Shown here one piece after another: positions 47,389 through 60,917 of a DNA stretch of 64,000 nucleotides. The notes below the pieces were generated by a model. That model was given only the letters and a program-made list of their open reading frames with translations. It was not told where the DNA came from and did not search any database. The DNA is from Silene conica (taxonomy: Eukaryota > Streptophyta > Magnoliopsida > Caryophyllales > Caryophyllaceae), in NCBI GenBank assembly GCA_029255685.2, contig CM055316.2, positions 74,663,237-74,727,236 of the forward strand, in the 5' to 3' direction. Within the stretch, counting starts at the first letter, position 1. Each line of letters starts with the position of its first letter. A program made the translations under genes and the position numbers.

Positions 47389-48682
47389 TATACACAAGCT
47401 GTGACGATAACATGCGCAAACGGTAGCCTGTCTGCTACCTAGCTCTGATTCTTAAATGAAGTCTTCTGCGCGCCTGAGCTTGTTTTTAAAGGAATGTTTT
47501 TTAATATACCAATTTATATTTTTTACAAATTCGGAAAAAGTGCCCGACACATTGACACAACGACTCACTAACGCATACTCGCAAAATCTCATTGAAGACG
47601 GACACGGTCCTCTCACAAGCTGAAGACGGATAGTGTCCTCTCACAATGTGCAAGCGGCAATATTCATGGATGCTCCATTTTCTCCCACTTGCCCTCCCAC
47701 CTGCCTTATTGTGTGAGAGAAATATCCATCTTCAGCTTGTGACGGATTTGCTAATATCCGTCACAAGCAAGACACTTTGCCCATACTTGTGCTCACAGTT
47801 CATCAAATCATCATCTACACAGTTCATCATCTACTGACTACGGCATGACCAATATATGTTGCGTTACATCATGGGACATCCCTTGAACTGATTTTTCTCA
47901 GCCAGTTCTATAAAGATTTGGTAAAACGTCTGAAAAGAAAAACGCAAGAACTGTATGAGGTCAAGTAAGAACAACCTGTTTTAATATAGAACACTGGGTT
48001 TTCAGTGTTGCTGTCTGATGCACAATTTTCGGAATATTAGCAACGTAAGTTGCTTGAGCTGGGTGGTGATAAATGTCACCCGAATGCAAAATACAGTTGC
48101 ACCATATGCAGAGTGAATAGATGGATGTCATGCAACTAATTCCGCAAAACCAGTAGTAAATTAGAGCAAAGTAAACTTTCATATACATTTGTACATCTGT
48201 GATGAAAACTTACAAATATTCATTACAAAACCTGCCAGAATCCGCTGGTGTATTTGCTGCAGCTCTCAGTCGGCAATTACACTAAGATCGAAGTCCAATA
48301 ACAGGCATCTATCTACATCTACATGACAGAACTAGGCATATCCGAATATACAGAAGCTGATTTGAGACCGTACTATGCAAAGAATGGCCACATTTTTCAA
48401 GTTATATCCCTTATTTTGTAATAGGGTTCATAACTTGATTGTATACATACAACGGTATAACACACGGCTAATGGTAGTAAGTGACACAACACACGGCTAA
48501 TGGTAGTAAGAGACTGTGTCACGAGGAAGGTGCGTGTCTCTCTATACACAGAATTTAGCAGGCCTCATTGACATCAACCTCAAAAGCTTTCTTACAATTA
48601 GAACCTGTGTTTGATTTGGTCCTTGACCACCCAAAATCCACGTGCACTTCGAAAGCTTATTATGAGAAATATGAATCTAGTC
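47389..48682. other. intergenic; probable 3' UTR of the RING gene and a MITE
   Basis: At 47585-47775 a relative of the CCGTCACAAG MITEs with inverted TCACAAGC...GCTTGTGA blocks. At 48455-48510 a 27-bp phrase with ACACGGCTAATGGTAGTAAG occurs twice. No exon seen. Confidence 0.5.
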
Positions 48683-51600
48683 TTACATTTGAAGAAGGTT
48701 ATTAACAGTCAGAGCAACAGAGTTTGTTCGCTGCAAGTCCTGTCATTTTTGGGAAAGAATCACATTGTTCAGATAACCCGGCAAGAAAAATGAATGATAC
48801 ATAAGTTCCATTATCAGGATGCTTGATCTCTAATAAAAATTTAGAAAGCACAGCAACAAAATTATTTTTTGAAAAAAAATTAATAAAACAATAAGATGTA
48901 CTCACTCAGCCTTATCCCCGTGTTAAAACAACTCAAGAAAGTTGTTTCCCAATACCCATGATGAAAATTGCACAAAGAATTATAAATCAGTTAACGACAT
49001 AATCTAAGTGCCTCCAGAGTTTCACTCCTATGGCAAGGTAAGGGGATTGGATTTATATAGCCTTACTCATGTGTTAACAAAACACAGAGACTACTTTTAG
49101 ATGATCCATAACGAAACTGTCTCAATAATTTCATCGAGTGACAAAATAAAAGGAAGAGCAACCACTTTCAATGAGATATTTTGCTTTATACCATCATAAT
49201 TCAATATACCAATATAAAGGAATCTTTGAATCCACTGAAAAAAGACAAAGAGAAAATAGACATAGTACTGGTATAGCAACGAAATATTGAAAAAATGCTG
49301 ACAGTTGAAGTTGGGAGACATTATACCTGGAAAATAAATTCATCAGGCATGTGCGGAAGCACCTCTCTCACTGTCTCTGCCATGGCAAGTAAATTTGCAA
49401 TGCTGTCATTTGCAGGATTAGAGGTGGCCCTTCTGTGCACAGTTGTTGCAGGATCTCTCTGTGCAGCAGGCGGTAACATTGTGCCAGATGTCGTAGCCTG
49501 GGAGGTGTTTCCTGGCCAGAAGGTCCATGAAGTATCTTCCAATGCCGACTGGGCGTAGGTCTCTCCAACAGATGCCAGGTGTCGCATCATCATTTGGACC
49601 CTTCCCAAACCAACAGATCTAAGGGCCGTTGATGGGCCAGCTCCGTCAAGATCCTGGCTTGGCCAAGGCCGTAACCATCTTGGGTCCGTTTCAGTTCCTC
49701 TACACCATCAACGAATAGGGAAGACAGAGTTAAATGAGCTTCATAATACTCACTTCAATTAGGTCATTTCAGCATATCTACTTTTGCACCAAAGTTTAGA
49801 CGACGGAATATATGTAAGAACGGGGCACACAATCTGAGATTGCTTAGTGGGTCTTTTCTTACATAAAGTGAAAGTAGTGAATTTTTTATGAACATCTTAA
49901 AAACGAAGCTATAGTGAGGCCAAAATATGGGGTACGATATTGGGGAAAACATTCCTAATCTTCTTAATAAGGGAGATACGGTTTTGGTCCTCCTGGGACT
50001 TGACTTCTGTGCTAATTTCTCTAGTTTGCTACAAGTGACTCAGTGAGAAAGAGGCTATGTATCTTTCTCGCATTAAAGATGGAACAAATTTTCACAAGAC
50101 CAGAATGACAATGTTGGCTTCTCTAGAAGTTAACAAATTTCAGAAAAAAATGCCCTTTATAGAATCTTAATTATTATGTTTAAAGTTTAAATTAGAAGAC
50201 AGAAAAGCTTATAAGAAACAGTGTGGATATAAACCTCCAGGCATCAGCACCCATAGAATTTTGGTTTTGGTTGGGAAGAGATCCGCCAAGCCTCCCAGCA
50301 TTCGACAGATCAAGTCCAGCACTTAGCTGATGAGCAAGCTGTTCATCAGTTGAAATTGCCCTAGTATTTGAGCTTGCCTCTCTTTCAGGCCGACCAACAA
50401 ATAAGGGTTTTCGACAAGTAGGACAAGAATACATCTCCATAAGGCTTTGGTCCAACCTGATATGAAGAAGGTAACACTTAACTCTCAGTATTAAAGAAGA
50501 GACGAAAAAGGTGACAAATGCTAATCGTTGTAATAATTAGTTAGCATACCACGATCTTAAGCAATCAAGATGGAATAGGTGCTTGCAAGGTAACCTTTTA
50601 GCCCTGGCCATTGGGTCCTGTTCGTATTTGGAACATCGTGAGGTGACTATAACTTAGTTTGACGTAATGAGATAAGATGAGGTCTAGAGACCCACTAAAG
50701 AGGAAAAACACAAAGGGAAAAAAAAGACTTGTAGTAAATGAGAGAGCTGAGGTATGAGTAGAAGACATGCAGAGTAAAAACAGATCACTTGCCCTGCAGA
50801 TGGCACATTCATCGTCATATGCTTGTATCTCCTCTGATGTGGCATCAGGAAGTGCCTCATGAAGAGCACCTAAAGCTATCTTCAATTTGATAAATCCTTT
50901 AATCCGCTTCACCACTGCACTCAGAAGAGCCTGCATGAAAAATCAGAGGATTATTACAAGTTATGCTAATTATGTTACGTACAGATCTTTAAGGAACGAT
51001 ATACACGAATATTGAAAATAGCATCAGAAACCATGCTAAATTTCAAATCTAATACATACACGAATATTCAGGAACAGGATCGCATCCACTAATTGGAAAG
51101 TCATGCCATGGAGCCACCAAATAAGCACATAATGGCCAAGTGCCATTAAGAGTGTCATCAAATCGAGTAAAAAGCCCATATTTCGAACAATATTGCTTCT
51201 CCATTCCAACAAAGAACCTGCACAAGCACTCACATTCAAATTAAAGTCATATAAACAAACAAACAAACAGAAAGAAAGAAAGTATGAAGTGCTGTAATTC
51301 TTGTTAAGTACAGATAAGATCTAACAGACCACACAGTGAAAATTCACTAAGTTGGTGCTTCTAATAAACAAGAACTTTGAACATTCATGATATAAAATTC
51401 AAACCTAACTACTCTAGGAATAATGAAACTACAAGCCAGGGGTCTGCATACAATTATGAAATGTATACGAATAAATCCAATATTGGCACCTGAAAAAGAG
51501 CATCTTGAATAGAGAATTACACCACCTTTAAGATTATTAAAGGAAACGCCAAAAGTATACTTCTACCTTTGTCTTTACTTCCAGAGTTCCAGTTATGCTG

Positions 51601-54600
51601 AATACAAAGCCGTTGCAAAAGCATACACGGGATTTACTTTGATTACAATTTGTTGTCAAAGAGGAACTAACCCTCCACTATCTCAAAACATCATCATGAT
51701 TATAGGTTCCTTAAACTCTAGTATTTAAAAAGATTTAGAAAAACTAAAAGGAGTGTAAGGAGACTATAGATTCCAGATTGGCAAATGTTTATTGACAGGA
51801 AGCCAAACGAGTTACCTGCTGTCAAATCCAAAAGTTTTGATCTTTGGCAATCAGAAGACTCCACAGCAGAATTGTTAAACCACATATCTATTAACTGAAA
51901 TCCATGTAATACCATCGCCTGAAAAAACCAATCAAGCAATGAACACTTATCTATGAGGGTGGTAATGTGGTATGCTCAACGATACATTGGAGGTGGAGTA
52001 CACCTGTTGATAAAACACACCTGGAGTGTCTCAAAAGCTATGCTGAGGGGCTCAAAGAACAGCAACCAATATGTCGAGGAAACTAGTGGTCCTGCCATAG
52101 TCGCGCAAACCCATATCCTAGGAATAGACATGAAGATTAAAGCTCAGAACCCCATAAATGCAACTTTCACCAGTCCTCATCCCAAACACTTTAAAGAAGA
52201 GATGACTGTTTTCGACATGATATCAGCCACATTAGAAGCAACGGTTCAGACAAGTTACTTCGCACTTCATTGTACCCTGACAACTTTATAATACTGAAAG
52301 TGCAACCACTCAGACAAGTTACTCCGCAGTTATTGTAGCCTGATAACTTTATAATACTGAAGATGCCTTGCCTGCTTAGCCCATTTGAAGTAGATTTTCA
52401 TCCCCAGTGGAGCCAAAGACTCCATACTCTTTGGTTCCGGACTATAACGAATAAAGAAAAATGACTCACTAAACTAGTTGCATTTCTTTTCATACTGAAT
52501 TATAAGTCGCTATTTTTTAACACATATGACCCCCACTTACCCCGCTATTTGTGGGCGCGTCTGAGATCAGGTAATTATGTTCTATAAGCTGAAAGAAAGA
52601 TCCTTCCAGCAAACAATACTCAGACAACACGACTTATAAATCGGAAGCATAGAAAATTTTGATATTTCATTTATGAGCCTTGAAGTTACCGTTGGGCAGT
52701 TAAAGATCAAAGGCCTATACTTTCCTAGGGTCTGTTTAAATCCTAGCTTATACAGAAAATATTAAGGATCTAGAGGCAAATTCTTATATTTAATTCAATA
52801 GTCAGAACGAGGGTACTCAACCATCACATGGTGCTAGGCACTGCCATTTGCGACAAACAAATGTGCAAGATTGGCACATTCCTTATAGAAATTTGGAGAT
52901 AACCTTCTATATAAGAAGTAAAACAATGGAACATAACATATCACACCATTATTATCGATGGATAAAGGAAAATTGATTATACATAACCAAACACAATCAA
53001 ACATAGAATGTCAAGGATTACCATATAAAATCAACAGCCAAAACAAGCAATAGAGCAGAATATACACGGAAATATTTCCAGGGGGTGGCAGATGGAGATG
53101 TATTCAATCTTTCTAGACGATCTCTTGCCAATGCTTGAAACATCTGTACAAGAGATGATAACGAAGTCAAAAACAAATAAAAGTAACAACTGCTACCTAC
53201 AAACAGCAGATGATTATGTAGTACCTTCAAGGAACAAAGAACAGTCAACCATGTAGACCACAGGCTGGCTTCAAGTATCGTTGGCATAACTATTAGCGGA
53301 AGAAATACCCCCTATAATGAAGAAAAAAAGAAAAGAAAAAAGCAGAACGAATAAGATTTTAACAAGCAAGATCTGAGAGAAAAAAGTTCAAAGGTCAAGC
53401 ATGTAGTTTTGTTTGTTACAAATATCCTTGTCCTTTAAATCCCTATATACCAAACTTAGCTGAATGTGAAGGGACACATAATCATTGCGGTTAGTGAAGA
53501 TACCTCAATTTCTGAGTACCTGAAGTAACCGACTCTTCAGGAAGAGAAACATTTATACCTCAATTTCATTTCTCCATTCTTATGGAAAAAGAACTAAGAC
53601 GCAAGCTCACTTCCTATCACATACTCCCGAGAAGAACACGATGAGAGACCACTAATTAAAGACTTCAAATGAATCAGAAGGGAGCTCACAATATGACCAT
53701 GCCTATTAGCAATTAGTTGCATACATAAACATTACCTTGTAAATAACATAATTCACAAGCCGTTCCACCAATTTCCTAGTTTCAGATGCATATAGCTCTC
53801 CGAAAAAGATCGTCTGGAAGAAATAACAAATAATCAATCCAAAGATATTAAAAATGAATTACCAAGGCAACTACATGAAAGAAGCACATGTTTCCACATC
53901 ATGAAGAGAAGACTAATATCAAATTATCAAGTGACCTATATCTAAGCAATGCTTTCGTAATTCTATGCCTGTTTGGATTTCATAAACCACCTTCTTAATA
54001 CTAATATGACAATGCACTCATTTGATTGACAGCCAAAAAAGCATACGCTTTCTTCCCACCAAACAAAACGGTGACACACCAACCATGCACCACTTCATCA
54101 CAAATCATACTTATATTGAAAGACTTCCCGAGTTTCCTCACTTCATGCTTTGATTGCTTTTAACCGCTTCATCACTCTCCGTTCACTTGGACAGTCTCCT
54201 CTTTGCATTAAAAATTCAGAATCCATATACCCCAGTACAAAAAGACAGTGACCGAAAAGTGCCAGCAAGCCCAACACCAAAAGTATGACTTTAAGAGAGA
54301 TGAGTGCTTGACACTTGACAGAGAAAGTTTGCTGCCTGGCCATGAGTTCCAACTTTTATAGTGTCACTAATATAACTCCAACCCTAAGGGCCACAAGCTC
54401 TACCGTGTCTTGTCTAAAACAAGCCTCTTTATCTTAATGTCTCTGATTAGGGCAATAACAAATTTTGCTAGAACTCCTCTAACATTAATATGCAGTATAG
54501 TCTTAAGAGGACGCAAATACTACAAGGTTTGTGTCAAAAATTGCAACCAAGTTTGTTGCTTTCTGCAAATGATCAAGCAATTAGACACTTTGGGCATAGG

Positions 54601-55435
54601 ATAAAAGTCATAAAACTATTAAATGAGACCTATAAGATTCCACCAACCTTAGAAGCTTGAACCAACATAAACTTTGTCATCCCCAACCCCATCAGTCAAA
54701 TGTCCGCTTCCTATCTCTACACCTTTTGAACTATTGGGAGAATATACTCCCTCCATCCCGAAGTTATTTTCCTAGTTGACTTTGATGATATATATAAACA
54801 AATTGTCAGGTTTGGTTTATTAAAACAAATATTTTACAGGGAGTTTGGTTGGGGCCTAGGGGTAAGGGTGTTAGGCCTAGGGGTGTTAGAAGGACTAAGG
54901 GACACACGATTAATCATACCCTTTTCCCACCTAAAATTCTACATCTTTTGCCTAACTCCCAAAGGTTTCCCATCCCCTTTTCCACAACCCAACCACCCAA
55001 CCACCCACTCCCACCCACTTTCTCCTCCTCCTCCACCACCTTCCACAACCCACCTTTAGTCAGCTGTCGGTACCGGTGACCCACCCCCGTCACCGGCACG
55101 GCGGCACAAAGATGTAATTCTTGGAACATTGCAGCACTACAGAAGTAAAGTAAAGATTATACTTTTGGAAGCACTGAGATAGAACTATGGTTTACCTTAA
55201 GGCATAAACTAAATAACAAAAATGCATTGACTACGCTAATTGCCAACAACGTAAATGTTGCAGGAGAACGCAGAAGTAGCTCAAAAATGTGACTAGCATT
55301 CTCTGAGTGAAGTGTATCCCTGCCAATGAGTCCTTCTGACTTGAACTTCTCAACCGATATCTCAGTCCAACACTGCAAACCTATGAAGCTGACCACTGTA
55401 CACACTGCAGAAATTGCTAAATAGTTCACACCCAT
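48683..55435 (-). CDS. RIN2: RIN2/RIN3-like membrane RING-type E3 ubiquitin ligase (gp78/AMFR family)
   Basis: Twelve exons: 55435-55196, 53813-53736, 53311-53225, 53143-53022, 52117-52021, 51918-51816, 51217-51060, 50930-50793, 50617-50550, 50456-50235, 49699-49327, 48739-48683; 580 residues, close to Arabidopsis RIN2. Starts MGVNYLAIS. Several membrane spans precede the RING (LLAISVVNAFLLFSLCL, LLLVLAVDFIW, FLLDLMTLLMAL). The C3HC4-type RING reads DECAICRDPMARAKRLPCKH, LFHLDCLRSW, SCPTCRKPL. A CUE-like C-terminal segment (NLLAMAETVREVLPHMPDEF) and NNLLQM close it. Arabidopsis RIN2/RIN3 bind RPM1 and RPS2 and promote hypersensitive response. The intron after ECAICR starts with GC (GCAAGT), not GT. 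RIN2 or RIN3 orthology is not decided. Confidence 0.96.
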
Positions 55436-55620
55436 CGCTACCAACAACTACACTCTTTTCACGACTAAAACCCTCGTTATCTCATCGAAACATCTACATA
55501 ACCCTCTGCTCCCCGACAAACAACTGCCTCTCTAAATCAACCATATATACCGCTGACTATTATCCCTGAAAATCTCCCGCTTTCAATGATTTGAATTACT
55601 TCCTTGCAGAAAAAACAACA

Positions 55621-56280
55621 CCTGCATAAAAAGTCGAAATTTAGGTAACTAACAAACATCAATATTATTATACGGTTTGCATGAGCTTGTAGTAATCTTT
55701 AAACCAGCGCAATGCTCAAATTCGACGTTTTCATATTTGGCAAAATTTCTTTCATCAGCAAAAATTGACTTTTGATGAATGAACAACAAAATAAAAAAAA
55801 ACTCGAATATGATCAGCTTCTTAATCCTGCCTAACTAAGACTATCGAAAAACAACAATTTCGCACGATTGTGTGATTGGCATAACAAAAGAAATTCTCAA
55901 TTTCAGCAAAAGCTAAACAACAAAATCAAAGAAGTAGAACCTAATTGATTAATTTCGTGCGATTGACATGATAAATTTCCTACATTTCAACACAACCTAA
56001 GCAAATTAACAAATTTAAGTCAACAATCAACGAAAAAACAACTGCAAGATGCAATAAAAAAGCAAGAAAACGCCGGAAATTCAACAAAAATTACATATAA
56101 ATAACAATACGATCATAAATGTACAAATAATCAGACATATTACCTATGAATGGATTGAATTATGAGACGGAACCCTAAATTCGACAAGGTTTTTGCTGTA
56201 TTGAAGTATGGAAATGGAAATTGGAACGAGGAATGAGATTACTGACGAAGAAGAGAGAGACGTTCGAGGATTTGTAATTA
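55621..56280 (-). promoter_or_regulatory. probable 5' leader exon and leader intron of the RIN2-like gene
   Basis: On the minus strand a leader-like exon ends CAATCCATTCATAG/GTAATATG at 56144 and an acceptor TTTATGCAG falls at 55622, giving a 522-bp intron in the 5' UTR. The leader region near 56230-56270 is rich in TCTCTCTTCTTCG. No TATA box was confirmed. Confidence 0.45.
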
Positions 56281-56289
56281 GGAATCAAG

Positions 56290-57120
56290 TATGAACGGTC
56301 CGTTACATTTTGATTCCCATTCTCCGTACCACATATGCTCGGGGCTTACCTAATACGAATACTCGAATAGGAATATAGGATCTAATAGATGAACCAACAA
56401 CGTCTTTATTGTTGACAGTATTTTTTTTAATAATAACGGGATTTGCAACTGCTAAATAAAAATTTGCATGTCGAGATTGTTTTAAGCTTTTAAAGTTAAT
56501 TTGTTTAATCATTCTTTGATTAAGTTATTCGATAATTATACAAATAAGATGCCTGATTTGGTTAAATGAAATGATAATTATTTGTTGACTTGTATCTTGA
56601 TATTTTGGATTAGTATGAGTATATCTAGTTATCGGATAATTCAAACCATTCTATAAATCATTCGCGAATCTTTTGTAATATTTATGTTTTTGTTTTCTTA
56701 TATATCGTTTCGATGTTAGAGAGAGTAGAAAATGTACTATTAAATGTCTCCGTGACTAATATTTGATTGTTAAGATTGATAAATACTTATGAAATACAAA
56801 ACAGACTAACTTTGTACAATATATTTCATCCCAACTCTACAGCATCAAGCGTCCCCCTCCATATAGCCTAATACAATTAAACAGTTAGACAGTTAGTTGA
56901 CGATATATTCGTCTTAAATGAGAATTTGTGTACAATTAATGGAGAGTATCCAAATTGTCGGACATTCAAGGAATCAAGGAGTTGAGGACATAAAACACCT
57001 TCAATGTCAGAAGAATGCATTTGTTGAATCCTCCAAACAGTTAAATTTCGAACAACTTTATCAGTTAAACTGACTAACGTCTCTGTGATCTCTATGTTCC
57101 ATTTCCTCGTTTTTCAATTT
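56290..57120. other. intergenic, no gene seen
   Basis: AT-rich; includes the 3' flank of the transporter gene. A fragment ending AAATGAGAATTTGTGTAC (56919-56936) resembles the end of the CCGTCACAAG MITEs. Confidence 0.5.
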
Positions 57121-58985
57121 TCAAACAAGACATTCCCTCGGTGCACTTGAATTTGGGGTTTGATCAATCTTTGCACGAACCTCTTCAATCACAAGCTTAG
57201 TGAGAAGCAAACCAGCAATCAAAGCTGCAGTCATCAGCATAGTAAAAACAGCATCCCAACTGATACCGGAAATGTATCCTGTAAGCAAAGGGCCAACAGC
57301 AGCCCCAATTGAGCCCGTTCCGTCTATAATGGCAGTCACTGTAGAAAGTGCCCTAGAGTTACCCTTCAAGGATTCATGTGTCCCAAGATCAGCTGAGACT
57401 GCTGTTGTTATAAGGGCATAGGGTCCATTTACGAACATTCCTGCTATAAACATTAGCGCGATGTTTAAGTAGAGATTGATGAATCCGTAGTTTCTGTACA
57501 AGTATAATGCTGGGATTATGAAGTATGTGAAGGATGCTGCTGTAATTGCCCTTGCATCAAGTTTATCAGACAAGTATCCTGCTAGGATTCCTCCAATAAC
57601 CCCTCCAATGTCGAAGAAAGTTGACAGATTTCCGGCTCTCTCACTAGTCAAGTATTTACCTCCGATTTCTGAGGTGCACATGGACAAAAGAACGGTTAGT
57701 TTCTGCAACCTGGTTTTACTAGACGCGGTAAAGCTGAACACATTTTCGGACAGAAGAAAATTTGACACGATCCAAAACCACGCGACTCAAATGACTAGAT
57801 TGAAATTACACTAACCAGTAACCACATTAATAGCTACGACTAGAAAGTTCAAAGCCGAACCCAACTTAAAAATTGACCCGCCTGAACAAAACGTTGCAGC
57901 GAGACACAACTGTCATATGAGTACAGTCTCCAGTACTAAAATGTACCTGTATAGCTGATGTAGAAGGGAAGCCAATATAGAAAGGTATATGCAACCAACT
58001 TAGCAAAGAACAAACACAGAGCATAATTAGCAACACCGGGAATCTTCCAAGCTTCTATAAACCCGACTGCACACGCCTCCTCCTCCTCCTCCTCATCATC
58101 TAATTCATCATCCAAACCCGAGTACATAAAGGATTCTTCCAACACTTCTTTCTTAGGTGAATTCAGGTCATCTTGACCCATACGCGTCCCACAAGACAAA
58201 GGACTAACAGGCAAGAAGAAGAACACAATCAAGCCTGCAAACGCGATTGCAAGACCGGGAACAAACATTGACCATCCCCAACCATACTTCAACAATGATG
58301 ATGCAATCAAAGAACCTGCTATATTTCCAACTGAAGTATGAGCATTCCAAATTCCCATGATCAAACCTCGGCCACTTTTTCCGAACCAATTGCCTACTAC
58401 AGCAACTACTGATGGCCACCCGGTAGATTGGATAAAACCAGCAAACATTTGGATAATCAAATAGTAGTAGAAATTATGGATATTAAACCAGTACCCGAAT
58501 CCAAACAACGCGGTAAACAAACCAGTCCCCACCATTCCGATTGTTAGAAACACTCTTAAGTTCATTCTATCACCAATGTGGCCTGAAAAGAACATTCCTA
58601 GAGCATATAATGCTAGGAAAGCGACATCCAAGTAACCGAGCAATTCCGTCCCATTGCTCCCATTAAAGGGTGCCCATCCACCATTACTAATAGTAACACC
58701 TAAAAGTGTGTTATTTCCATTAAAAAGGGCATTAAGGTAATCTCCTTGCTGTGGATAGTATAGGGATGGTGATGATGGGGATTGAGGATCAAGAGCACTC
58801 TTAACTATGCTCGTCGTTTTTCGGGTTAGATGGTAAGTAGTGTAAGACAAGAATGTTACAATCAAGACAAGTGCTTGGTAGGTATGGTATGAGAGTGATT
58901 TTTTGGAAGTGTTTTCGATGACTCGAATTCCTAATGGCCTTTCATCTTTTACTTCAAGAGGATGTATTTCATGGATTGAAGCCAT
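57121..58985 (-). CDS. glycerol-3-phosphate transporter, SLC37-type major facilitator
   Basis: Two exons, 58985-57947 and 57668-57121, joined at YISYT/EIGGKY with GT-AG borders; 528 residues as usual for plant G3P permeases. Start chosen at [12 protein letters not shown] (58985); an in-frame upstream ATG region is probably leader. About 12 membrane spans. Recognisable blocks: [16 protein letters not shown] near the first span, [16 protein letters not shown] (MFS loop motif), [38 protein letters not shown], and [20 protein letters not shown] in exon 2. An acidic run ([12 protein letters not shown]) lies in the central cytosolic loop. It likely exchanges glycerol 3-phosphate for phosphate; phosphate starvation induces some relatives. 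The membrane location is not shown by sequence. Confidence 0.95.
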
Positions 58986-60635
58986 TGATGAAGTTGAACA
59001 AAAGAACAAAACTCTGATCTTTAAGAGAAAACAAATGTAGACAGCTGCAAACAAGGAGACAAGAAGCCATGATTGAGTGCAACTTATTTCACCATAGCTC
59101 AATGAAACTAACTATGAATATTATGTAGTATTTGATCACATTTCATATTTCCAAACCATGAATTACGATGGAATAAAACAAAATGATAAACTAAATAAAT
59201 CGAGTTTAAGCTGATGATTGAAATACCAAAATCGCTTTTATACTATAGTTCTCAAATTTTCTGTATTTTAATGCGCGTAAGGGTGCATATATTCAACCAA
59301 ATAACTAAATGATCTAAATATTTATATCCATAATATGTCGTTCTAATATTTTTTTAACGTAAAGGAAGCCATGAACATAAATTTGATATGACGGGATTTA
59401 CACTCAGCCATTCACGTTATGACTTATGAGTATCATCTCTAATGACTTTACGAGCTAACCTAGCTGACATCTGGTAGTACGTATAATATCTATAATGCAG
59501 CGTTGACATAAAGATATGAACGTAAGGAAATGTAAAAGAGAATATGAAGAGTAGATGGTAAGAAAGTAAGAGAATTACCAAAGCAATAAGATTTGAGGTT
59601 TAATTGAATCTTTATAGGCTTGAATAAAAATGATATTGCCTCTGTTTTTGTAAGAAGGTTGCTTTCTAAACAATGAATGTTCGAAATTGGAAGGGTGATG
59701 AGCTTCTTATAAACCCCGTAAAATACTAAAATGTGACTTCTTTTATTACATGTTTTTAAATTTACTATATTACCCTTACCGATTGTTTTATGCTTTAGGT
59801 CATTTGGCCGCATTTATTTCCGCACAAAGAATAAAAAAAGGGAATAAAAACGATTTTTGTTAAGTGAACTATATATTTATATGGAAATAAAATATGTGAA
59901 CAAATGACCAGAATTCGAGACAAAAAACAATGAATATTCTCCGGTTTGACATTAGCTATAAGCTAATTCGGTATAATACCTATAACTTTTTTTTTCAAAA
60001 AGGATGATATGAAAACCGTGGTTTAACAATTATAATAAAAAATAAATAAATTTGACGATATACGTTTATAAATTTTGAGAGTTTAATAATTATAGTCAAT
60101 CATCAAGATAAAAAAATGAACAATAGTTTTTAGGATGTAAATTAACTCATTTTAATTTAGGTTAGATTCAATTAATCTCTTATTTGTACTTTATTATTCA
60201 GTATTATTTAATTAAACTCGCATAAAGTTCATTTCATCATTCTTACTTAAGAATCGAGTTTTATCTCGTAAAATTCATTAAATGTTAATGAAGTAGACAA
60301 TTATTATGGTTTAAAAGAACTTTATTAGGGCATACTATTTGTTAGGAGTATATTCCACTACTAATAATTTTGAGGCCTAATTAAAAAGAGTATCAGTGGA
60401 TACACTGTCTTGTTCTTTTGGGAAAAAATACAATTAAAACATGTGCGTGTATCGGTTGGAGTTTGATGATGATTCGTCTTTTCTCCCCACCTGCATATCC
60501 CATTTGTTACCGCACAAATTCTGATCTGTGACGGGTGAACACGTCACAAGTTTTTCGACGGACTTATAAAAAATATATACATGTTAATATTGTAAAGATA
60601 ATGTTTAAACTATACCTTACGTGAACATTCATAGT
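58986..60635. other. intergenic; upstream region of the transporter gene
   Basis: AT-rich, no gene seen. Near 60513-60560 a short inverted ACAAATTCTGATCTGTGACGG piece of the MITE family. A P1BS-type phosphate-response motif was not searched exhaustively. Confidence 0.5.
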
Positions 60636-60644
60636 AATTATCTT
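60636..60644. repeat. 9-bp target-site duplication (left)
   Basis: AATTATCTT here equals 62513-62521 and directly flanks the inverted repeats. Nine bases is typical of Mutator-like transposition. Confidence 0.95.
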
Positions 60645-60917
60645 GAACTTTTTGACGGAATGGGGCTCTGAACCAAACTTTTTCGCGCATTGGGGCCCAT
60701 TTGAAACTATTTATTCCAAATGGGTCCACGTCATCAACTTTATTTTTTTTTCGAATTTTTTACCAAAGCCGTCGCCTAGGGTGACGGCTTCACCTGTAGC
60801 ATTTAAAAAAATAGAAGATTAAATGTAAAAATTTAACACTAAGCAAAGCCGTCGACCTAGGTGACGGCTTACTGAATTTTACCCAAAGCCGTCGCCCTAG
60901 GTGACGGCTTACCTCAA
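60645..60917 (+). repeat. left terminal inverted repeat of the Pack-MULE
   Basis: Contains three 25-bp near-palindromes with arms AAGCCGTC and GACGGCTT around CCTAGG, at 60766-60790, 60846-60870 and 60886-60910. Confidence 0.92.

Noticed and set aside
49295..49558. Plus-strand frame opposite the RIN2-like exon 11
   Set aside because: Shadow of a conserved coding exon on the other strand.
54750..55130. Coding gene within the first intron of the RIN2-like gene
   Set aside because: Proline-rich frames come from a C-rich low-complexity stretch; half a Stowaway end (CTCCCTCCATCCCG) lies at 54749.
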